Source of the DNA: Scrofimicrobium canadense
GTDB taxonomy: Bacteria > Actinomycetota > Actinomycetes > Actinomycetales > Actinomycetaceae
NCBI RefSeq assembly: GCF_009696615.1
Contig: NZ_VULO01000004.1
Coordinates: 1 to 64,000 of the forward strand
Direction of reading: 5' to 3'
DNA length: 64,000 bases
The notes below the pieces were generated by a model. It made no database searches, was not told the DNA's origin, and saw nothing but the letters and a program-made list of their open reading frames with translations. Each line of letters begins with the position of its first letter. Position 1 is the first letter of the stretch. Shown here one piece after another: positions 57,774 to 64,000 of the stretch. A program made the position numbers and the translations under genes.

Positions 57774-60448
57774 TACTTTCGTCCAATCTCGCTTTCGATA
57801 GCAGCTAAGGCTTCTGCACTCTTACTAGCATCCGTGCCACCGCCTTGCGCAAGATCGTCTTTTCCGCCGCCACCACCACCAAGGATGCCAGCACCGATTT
57901 TAACTAACGCTCCGGCTTTAATCCCCTTATCTCGCGCTAATGCGTTGGTTGCCGCTACCAAAACCGGTTTACCGCCGCTTTCCCCAATAACCGCGACAAT
58001 CGCTGGCACGTCTTCACCTAGCTGGGAACGAATATCCCCGACTACAGTCCGGAGCGCATCGGCACTTCCGGCTGACCCCAGATTTGCTGTGACGACAAGA
58101 AAGTCACCAATTGTGGCGGCATTATCTACCAGAGAACGCGTCCGTGAGGACAGTAACTGAGTCCGCAGATCGGAAATCTGTCGCTCTCTGTCTTTGACTT
58201 TGTCCAGAAGTGAGCTGATCTTTTCTGGAAGTTCTTCTGGTCTACCTTTGAGGATACTTGCCAGCTGTGAAACCAGAGCGTGTTCCCGTGCCTGGAACTC
58301 ATAGGCACCCTCCCCTACCAGAGCATCAATACGTCGCACTCCCGAGCCAATTGAGGCCTCTCCCAATACGGTAATGCGGCCAATTCTCCCCGTTGTAGGA
58401 ACATGTGTCCCCACACATAGCTCACGAGACCAGTCGTCACCGATAGAAACAACCCGGACTTCTTTTCCATATTTCTCTCCGAAGAGAGCCATCGCACCAA
58501 GTGCTTTGGCAGATTCCAAATCCATGGTTTGATCTGTCACAGCCAAGTCCTGAGAAAGCTTCTCATTGACAAGGGACTCGATGTCTCCAACCTGCGCCTC
58601 TTCTAAAGCCTTTCCATGCCGGAAATCGAATCTCAGACGGGAAGGTGAGTTCTCCGAACCCGCCTGAGTCGCCTGCTCAGACACGATTTCATGTAATGCT
58701 TTATGCACCATATGCGTAGCAGTGTGTGCCTGTGCTATGGCGTGACGACGTTGCGGATCAATGCGTGCAATGACTGCGTCTCCCAACGCAATAGTGCCCT
58801 GATCTATGTGAGAGCGGTGGATTGCTAAACCTTTGATAGGCGCTTGGACATCGTTCACACGGGCTACTGTCTCATTACCCGAAATAGTGCCCCGGTCGGC
58901 TAATTGTCCACCTGACTCGGCATAAAAGGGAGTCTGATCCAAGATAATATCGACATCAACTGGCCCTGTAACCGCTGGAACTGCTTCACCCCCAACCAAC
59001 AGGCCAGCAATTGTTGCCTCATCTTCCACGCGGTCATAGCCGATAAAGTTACTTTGACCACCGATAGAGTCCGCTAGCTTATGATAGACAGAAGCATCCA
59101 CATGCCCTGCCTTCTTGGCTCTGCTATCAGCCCGGGCACGTTCTTTTTGCTCATTCATGAGTGCCCGGAAACGCTCTTGGTCAACACTGACGCCCTTTTC
59201 AGCGGCCATCTCTAGAGTCAAATCGATAGGAAAACCATAGGTATCATGCAAGGAAAACGCCGCATCCCCAGGAAGCACTGAGTTATGAGACTCTTTCGCT
59301 TTCTTTACTGCCGTATCGAAAATCGAAGTACCGGACTCCAGGGTGCGCCTAAAGGCATCCTCCTCACCATATGCGACATCCGCGATTGAGGACCATTGAG
59401 ACACCAGCTCTGGATATGACGGTGCCATTGCGTCGCGAGAGACGGGAAAAAGCTGCGGCATTGTCGCCTCGTCCAGACCCAGCAAACGCATCGAACGCAC
59501 CGCGCGACGAATCAGACGGCGCAGGACATAACCCCTACCGTCATTCCCTGGTCTCACTCCGTCACTAATGAGCATCATTGATGAGCGCACATGATCCGCT
59601 ACTACGCGCATGCGCACGTCGGCTTCTGTATCTGAGCCATAGCGACGTCCCGTCATCTCTTCAACTTCGGTAATGACTGGACGAACTTCATCAATTTCAA
59701 ACATATTCGGTTTGTCCTGAAGGACAAATGCGATGCGCTCAAGTCCAGCGCCCGTATCGATAGACTTATGATCTAGTTCGTGCAGTAGAGGGTAATTTTT
59801 GCCTTCTCCTGGGCCACGCATGTACTGGTCAAAAACTAGATTCCATAATTCCAGGTAGCGATCACCACCAGGGTCCACATTGCCGCCTTGTGCCGAAGGA
59901 CCGTAGGAGGGGCCCCGGTCATAGTGCCATTCGCAGCATGGCCCAGCCGGTCCCGGCTGACCTGTATCCCAAAAGTTTTCTGAGCGAGGCAAACGAACAA
60001 TATGGGCCGGTTCTAACCCGATCTCTTTCGTGAGGATATCGAAGCTTTCGACGTCTTCGTCCCAAATGGTGACCCATAGCCGATCGCCGTCAAGCCCGTA
60101 CTTTCCTTCGTTTTGGGAACCGGTGAGCAGGTCCCAGGCATATCCGATCGCACCTTCTTTGAAATAATCGCCGAAAGAAAAATTCCCATTCATCTGGAAA
60201 AAAGTTCCGTGTCTGGTCGTGTGACCAACGTTGTCGATGTCGTTGGTACGCAGGCATTTTTGTACCGATACCGCACGCGGCCATGGTGCTTTTTCTTCCC
60301 CAGTAATGTATGGAATGAACGGCACCATCCCGGCAATGGTGAACAAGATTGAGGGGTCGGGTGAGATCAACGATACTGATGGCCTAAGTTCGTGACCATT
60401 GCTTGTAAAATAGTCCAGCCAACGTTGACGAATCTCAGCAGTGCGCAT
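57773..60448 (-). CDS. alaS: Alanyl-tRNA synthetase
   Basis: AlaS (891 residues) charges tRNA-Ala. The class-II core starts MRTAEIRQRWLDYF, with an editing domain near 560-720 (HTATHMVHKAL, ELCVGTHV: zinc-site His and Cys) and the C-Ala domain with a glycine-rich GGGGGGKDD near the end. The ATG at 60448 is clear. A leader region with a large stem-loop lies upstream. Confidence 0.96.
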   Translation of the reverse strand: MRTAEIRQRWLDYFTSNGHELRPSVSLISPDPSILFTIAGMVPFIPYITGEEKAPWPRAVSVQKCLRTNDIDNVGHTTRHGTFFQMNGNFSFGDYFKEGAIGYAWDLLTGSQNEGKYGLDGDRLWVTIWDEDVESFDILTKEIGLEPAHIVRLPRSENFWDTGQPGPAGPCCEWHYDRGPSYGPSAQGGNVDPGGDRYLELWNLVFDQYMRGPGEGKNYPLLHELDHKSIDTGAGLERIAFVLQDKPNMFEIDEVRPVITEVEEMTGRRYGSDTEADVRMRVVADHVRSSMMLISDGVRPGNDGRGYVLRRLIRRAVRSMRLLGLDEATMPQLFPVSRDAMAPSYPELVSQWSSIADVAYGEEDAFRRTLESGTSIFDTAVKKAKESHNSVLPGDAAFSLHDTYGFPIDLTLEMAAEKGVSVDQERFRALMNEQKERARADSRAKKAGHVDASVYHKLADSIGGQSNFIGYDRVEDEATIAGLLVGGEAVPAVTGPVDVDIILDQTPFYAESGGQLADRGTISGNETVARVNDVQAPIKGLAIHRSHIDQGTIALGDAVIARIDPQRRHAIAQAHTATHMVHKALHEIVSEQATQAGSENSPSRLRFDFRHGKALEEAQVGDIESLVNEKLSQDLAVTDQTMDLESAKALGAMALFGEKYGKEVRVVSIGDDWSRELCVGTHVPTTGRIGRITVLGEASIGSGVRRIDALVGEGAYEFQAREHALVSQLASILKGRPEELPEKISSLLDKVKDRERQISDLRTQLLSSRTRSLVDNAATIGDFLVVTANLGSAGSADALRTVVGDIRSQLGEDVPAIVAVIGESGGKPVLVAATNALARDKGIKAGALVKIGAGILGGGGGGKDDLAQGGGTDASKSAEALAAIESEIGRK

Positions 60449-60619
60449 GTATCCTCGCTATTGATAGGTTCCCATGGACAAGTCTAAGGGTATTGGGGCT
60501 ACTTCTTGACACGAGCAAGAATACGAGAGCGGATTGACTCTCGGCGTATTCTCTCCACAGAGGATAGCTAGGTCGTCTAAACCGTTGACGAACCCAATTC
60601 CTACATTGGTATCAAGACG
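60449..60619 (-). other. alaS upstream region with stem-loop
   Basis: On the minus strand a nested hairpin (outer AGAATACG/CGTATTCT at 60518-60525 and 60545-60552; inner 5 bp at 60525-60529 and 60538-60542) lies about 70 nt before alaS. No T run follows and no T-box consensus was found, so its role is unclear. A promoter is expected here but no convincing boxes were seen. Confidence 0.4.
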
Positions 60620-60653
60620 AAAATCGGGCTCCGCGTTGTAGCAGAGCCCGATT
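60620..60653 (-). terminator. Intrinsic terminator of rpsD
   Basis: A 10-bp G/C-rich stem (60644-60653 with 60622-60631) with a 12-nt loop is followed by TTTT on the minus strand, starting about 14 nt after the rpsD stop. It separates rpsD from alaS. Confidence 0.8.
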
Positions 60654-60667
60654 CTATCGCTATAAAA

Positions 60668-61291
60668 TTAGCGTGAGTAGTATTCAACGACCATCTGCAC
60701 ATCACAGATGACGGGAACTTCAGCGCGCTTAGGGCGACGGACCAGAGTGGCTTTCAGCTTCTCTAGCTCAACTTCTAGGTACGGAGGAACATCGGGAAGA
60801 ACGTCCCGGTGAGCACCAGCAGCTGCGACCTGGAAAGGAACGGTGGTCTGTGACTTCGGCTTAACCTGGATAACCTGACCGGGCTTTACGCGGAAAGAAG
60901 GACGGTCAACAATCTTGCCGTCAACTAAGATATGCCGGTGAACGACCTCTTGACGTGCCTGCGGCATCGTACGTGCAAATCCTGCACGAAGAACCAGCGC
61001 ATCGAGACGCATTTCCAGCAGCTCTACGAGGTTTTCACCCGATAGGCCTTTTTCTTTACGAGCTTCTTCGAAGGCACGCACCATCTGAGCTTCACGAATG
61101 TAGTACTGAGCGCGCAGACGCTGCTTTTCCTTCAAACGCACCGCGTAGTCAGACTCTTGACGACGACGGCTACGTCCGTGCTCTCCCGGACCATAAGGGC
61201 GCTTCTCAAAATAGCGCACGGCCTTGGGGGTCAATGCAATTCCGAGTGCGCGTGATTCACGCACCTGCTTGCGGGAACGATTCCCTGCCAT
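60668..61291 (-). CDS. rpsD: 30S ribosomal protein S4
   Basis: S4 (207 residues) nucleates 16S rRNA assembly. The N-terminal S4 domain and the S4 RNA-binding fold (LEMRLDALVLRAGFARTMPQARQ, HRHILVDGK) are clear. It is the zinc-free (C-minus) type without the N-terminal cysteines. AGGAGAAAAA gives a strong start at 61291. It stands alone between rarA and alaS, as in streptomycetes. Confidence 0.96.
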   Translation of the reverse strand: MAGNRSRKQVRESRALGIALTPKAVRYFEKRPYGPGEHGRSRRRQESDYAVRLKEKQRLRAQYYIREAQMVRAFEEARKEKGLSGENLVELLEMRLDALVLRAGFARTMPQARQEVVHRHILVDGKIVDRPSFRVKPGQVIQVKPKSQTTVPFQVAAAGAHRDVLPDVPPYLEVELEKLKATLVRRPKRAEVPVICDVQMVVEYYSR

Positions 61292-61398
61292 TTTTTCTCC
61301 TGATCGTTAGTATCACGCGGAATTCCGCATGGGGCCCACCAAGTGGCTAAGACCCCAGGATTGTCTATATGGATTTCCCATATAGCAACTGCTCTAGA
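61292..61398 (-). promoter_or_regulatory. rpsD leader and rarA 3' region
   Basis: This 107-nt gap has two dyads: GCGGAATTCCGC (61317-61328), in the probable rpsD leader, and CTATATGG/CCATATAG (61365-61385), just after the rarA stop. Neither is followed by a T run. They may form the rpsD promoter-operator or an S4 autoregulation site; this is not shown by sequence alone. Confidence 0.35.
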
Positions 61399-62733
61399 TT
61401 AGCCCATATCCAGTATTTCTCTGAGCCGATCGAGGCGTTTAGTGAGCATTCCCTCATCACCGCGCTCCGTGGGGTGATAATAGCGGGTCCCTATCAGCGG
61501 ATCTGGCAAATACTGTTGAGCGGCAACGCCGTGGGGCGAATCGTGGGCATAGCGATATCCCTGTCCATGCCCCAGTCCTTTTGAACCCGAATAGTGACTA
61601 TCGCGTAGGTGCATAGGAACAGCGCCGATATTTCCTTTGCGGACATCTGCAAGCGCAGCATCAATAGCCATATAGGCTGCATTGGATTTTGGAGCCATTG
61701 CTACAGCTAAGACTGCTTCTGCCAGAATTATTCGCGCCTCTGGCATCCCGATAAGAGCTACGGCCTGAGCCGCTGCAACCGCTGTACGCAGAACAGATGT
61801 GTCAGCAAGTCCGACTTCTTCGGCCGCAGCGATAACCACGCGCCTGGCGATAAAACGGGGATCTTCCCCCGCTTCAATCATGCGGGCTAAGTAATGGATA
61901 GCCGCATCAGGATCAGAACCGCGCATCGACTTGATGAAGGCAGAGGCAACATCGTAGTGTTGATCTTCATCCCACCTCACTAAAGCGGTATTTGCTGCCT
62001 GGGCAACATGATCGGCTTCGATGGTTGTTGTGCCGATCTCGCGTGCGACTCCTGCAGCAGCCTCAAGCAATGTGAGAGCGCGCCGGGCATCCCCTCCAGA
62101 CAGACGCCCCAAAGCATCGATCGCATCCTCATGTGCATGATATTTACCAGCCAGCCCCCGCTCGTCTTCGAGGGCACGGTGCAAGGCACTGTGCACGTGT
62201 TCTTCCGTGAGTGGATGCAAGACCAGGAGAATTGATCGCGATAGCAATGGGGAAATAACTGAAAAACTTGGATTTTCGGTGGTTGCCGCTACTAGCGTAA
62301 CCCAGCGATTCTCTACGGCTGGCAAAAGCGAATCTTGCTGCGTTTTTGAGAAACGATGCACCTCATCAACAAAGAGTACTGTTTGCTCACCTGACGCGAA
62401 AAGTCTCCGTTTCGCCTCTTCAATCACCGCGCGTACTTCCTTCACGCCAGCAGACACAGCTGAGACTTCAACAAAGGTCTTTCTTGACTCTCGGGCAATG
62501 AGATATGCCAAAGTCGTCTTACCGGTTCCTGGAGGTCCCCACAGTACGACTGACGATGCGTCGTCAACATCTGGGGACAAAAGCCTCCGCAGCGGTGAGC
62601 CCGGCTCAAGAAGGTGGTCTTGTCCCAGGACCTCATCAACTGAGGATGGACGCATACGAACGGCCAAAGGAGCGCTGAGACTTGGTTTCGGTATTCCTTG
62701 GTTATCGACACCAAGAGAGGAAAAAAGGTCCAT
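61399..62733 (-). CDS. rarA: Replication-associated recombination ATPase RarA (MgsA)
   Basis: RarA (444 residues) is an AAA+ ATPase acting at stalled forks. Walker [10 protein letters not shown], Walker [11 protein letters not shown], sensor ATTENPS and the C-terminal tetramerisation domain ([25 protein letters not shown]-like region) are visible. The ATG at 62733 overlaps the stop of the upstream gene (TGATG); a GTG one codon earlier is also possible. Confidence 0.93.
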   Translation of the reverse strand: MDLFSSLGVDNQGIPKPSLSAPLAVRMRPSSVDEVLGQDHLLEPGSPLRRLLSPDVDDASSVVLWGPPGTGKTTLAYLIARESRKTFVEVSAVSAGVKEVRAVIEEAKRRLFASGEQTVLFVDEVHRFSKTQQDSLLPAVENRWVTLVAATTENPSFSVISPLLSRSILLVLHPLTEEHVHSALHRALEDERGLAGKYHAHEDAIDALGRLSGGDARRALTLLEAAAGVAREIGTTTIEADHVAQAANTALVRWDEDQHYDVASAFIKSMRGSDPDAAIHYLARMIEAGEDPRFIARRVVIAAAEEVGLADTSVLRTAVAAAQAVALIGMPEARIILAEAVLAVAMAPKSNAAYMAIDAALADVRKGNIGAVPMHLRDSHYSGSKGLGHGQGYRYAHDSPHGVAAQQYLPDPLIGTRYYHPTERGDEGMLTKRLDRLREILDMG

Positions 62734-63356
62734 CACTCAAAGAGGGAGGTATCCCCCGCACCTTCGCGCACCACCTCAGGATAACCGGGAGTAAAGTCAA
62801 TGACCGTAGTCGCACCTTCAAGACCAACTGGCCCCTCCACAACCGCATCTACGCTTTCCCCGATGGCATCCTCAACATCATCAACCTTGTAGAGAGCATC
62901 GTCAGTACCCGGAAGTATCAATGTCGAACAAAGCAAGGGTTCTCCAAGTTCTGCGACTATTGCCTGGGTAATCTTATGGTCTGGCAATCGCACACCGACA
63001 GTGTGCTTCTTCTTATTCAGCGTCATTCGAGGCACTTCTTTTGTGCCTTGTAAAATGAAGGTGTAAGCACCCGGGGTCAGAGCCTTGATAGTTCTATAGG
63101 CTTTGTTATCGACATGGACCAGCTCACCCAACTGAGCAAACGAGGCACACAGCAAAGAAAAATTATGCTTTTCGTCAAGTTTGCGAATATCCCGAATGCG
63201 GTCCATTCCCTCCTTATTACCAAGCTTTGATGCAATCGCATATCCCGAATCAGTGGGAAGAGCAATGATTCCACCATCATTGAGGATATCAACGATTTGG
63301 CGGACGAGGCGGACTTGTGGATTTTCTGGGTGGAGTTCGATTTTGCGCATAGTCAT
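62733..63356 (-). CDS. YciO/TsaC-family (YrdC-domain) protein
   Basis: The 207-residue protein has the YrdC fold: [47 protein letters not shown] and [10 protein letters not shown]. It resembles YciO more than the TsaC/Sua5 enzyme, which usually lies near prmC in actinobacteria, so a role in threonylcarbamoyl-AMP synthesis is possible but not certain. It overlaps rarA by one base. Confidence 0.85.
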   Translation of the reverse strand: MTMRKIELHPENPQVRLVRQIVDILNDGGIIALPTDSGYAIASKLGNKEGMDRIRDIRKLDEKHNFSLLCASFAQLGELVHVDNKAYRTIKALTPGAYTFILQGTKEVPRMTLNKKKHTVGVRLPDHKITQAIVAELGEPLLCSTLILPGTDDALYKVDDVEDAIGESVDAVVEGPVGLEGATTVIDFTPGYPEVVREGAGDTSLFE

Positions 63357-63435
63357 AGTGTAACCGGGCTCACCGACAAATGTTTATGAAAAAGCGACAA
63401 TGCGCAGCAACTGCGCAATTCTCTCCTGGTCGTCC

Positions 63436-64000
63436 TTACAGGAAACTAGCGATTCCTGATCCAAGCATCACGCACCCTCCCAGTGCAGCAAGAGCCAGAA
63501 TCGCAAGACGGGCCGCTTTCACCGGCAACTTGTTGGCAACGAGCATTCCACTAACGGTCCCCACTACAGCGGCACAGCACAGGAAGATCACGGTGCGAAT
63601 ATCCCACAATGGAATGCCAAGCGACGTTACAGAAGCCAAAGACATTCCCATGAAAAAGACCTGTAAAGTCCCACGCGTTGCGCTCGGTGACCACTGCGCG
63701 TTGACAGCATAGATAGCGACAGGCGGCCCTCCGGATCCTGAAAGCATATTCATCACAGCCGATAACAAGCCTGCTCCGGTCGCCCCGATTTTGCCTTTCA
63801 GTCGGGCAACATTATGTCCATTGAGGAGGAAGAATACGCTCATAAGAACAGCCACTCCCGCAGCCACAAGAAGATAGCCGTCGGCGACCTTACGCAGTCC
63901 CAAAGCTAATAGTGGTGTAGCAATGAGCGCTGGAATAGTCATGAATACGGCATTTTTCCATTGAATATCCCGGTGATTTTGCCAAAGAATTGCCGCCATC
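63436..64000 (-). CDS. TauE/SafE-family anion exporter, partial
   Basis: Only the C-terminal part (about 187 residues) is in the window; the gene should extend past the right edge, because TauE/SafE proteins have about 250 residues and a further N-terminal helix pair. Visible features are five or six hydrophobic helices and the repeat-type segment MNMLSGSGGPPVAIY, the family signature. It may export sulfite or related anions; the substrate is unknown. Confidence 0.75.
   Translation of the reverse strand, partial: MAAILWQNHRDIQWKNAVFMTIPALIATPLLALGLRKVADGYLLVAAGVAVLMSVFFLLNGHNVARLKGKIGATGAGLLSAVMNMLSGSGGPPVAIYAVNAQWSPSATRGTLQVFFMGMSLASVTSLGIPLWDIRTVIFLCCAAVVGTVSGMLVANKLPVKAARLAILALAALGGCVMLGSGIASFL

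Noticed and set aside
60449-60619. T-box riboswitch before alaS
   Set aside because: No T-box consensus or antiterminator was found; the stem-loop there lacks a T run.

Overview
The window is a stretch of actinobacterial core chromosome. No plasmid, phage, transposase or CRISPR features were seen. The actinobacterial markers are senX3-regX3, garA/odhI, ftsR, mihF, pafB-pafC, helY, a PriA without helicase motifs and an OmegaA-type rpoZ. By eye the base composition is near 50 percent GC (not computed), low for the phylum. With the gene order this suggests a lower-GC member of the Actinomycetaceae or a relative; the genus cannot be fixed from this text. Genes are tightly packed, often with ATGA overlaps.

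Left part (1-12.7 kb, mostly + strand). After a gene-poor left end with an inverted repeat and a tRNA-Pro(GGG) on the minus strand come proB-proA, then an aldehyde dehydrogenase, a GT2 glycosyltransferase and a six-helix K+ channel. Next is an arginine operon argC-argJ-argB-argD that ends in a PfkB-type sugar kinase, where related genomes carry argF/argR, and then asd with a clear terminator.

Middle (12.7-31.9 kb). On the minus strand lie thrC-thrB with a short MetE-like protein, and the phosphate operon phoU-pstSCAB. The phosphate operon is divergent from senX3-regX3, and an 11-nt-periodic PHO box lies between them. An L,D-transpeptidase and a FUSC-family membrane protein follow, then GDSL hydrolase, der and murE (minus), then garA-ftsR, a second MerR regulator and a small acylphosphatase-like protein (plus).

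Right part (31.9-64 kb, all minus strand). Reading in the direction of transcription from the right edge: a TauE/SafE exporter (cut by the edge), a YciO/TsaC-type protein, rarA, rpsD, alaS-ruvX-mltG-aroE-prepilin peptidase-aroC-aroK-aroB, a degenerate shikimate-kinase-like protein, efp-nusB, mihF-gmk-rpoZ-coaBC-metK-priA-fmt-rsmB-rpe, an FMN riboswitch with a riboflavin-uptake pair (ribX-ribY), hisE-hisG, pafB-pafC-helY and lnt. This follows the conserved actinobacterial order, but three slots differ: aroQ/pepQ is replaced by a kinase-like protein, the pyrimidine cluster expected between nusB and mihF is absent, and the riboflavin biosynthesis genes expected after rpe are replaced by uptake genes under an FMN riboswitch.

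The main items for a second look are: a perfect 14-bp hairpin over the probable gmk start codon, the riboswitch-controlled vitamin uptake pair, an 8-codon leader ORF that overlaps the senX3 start, the kinase-like protein in the aroQ slot, and a PriA that has also lost its zinc module. I found no convincing wholly new multi-gene system; the unusual features are local variations on core genes.
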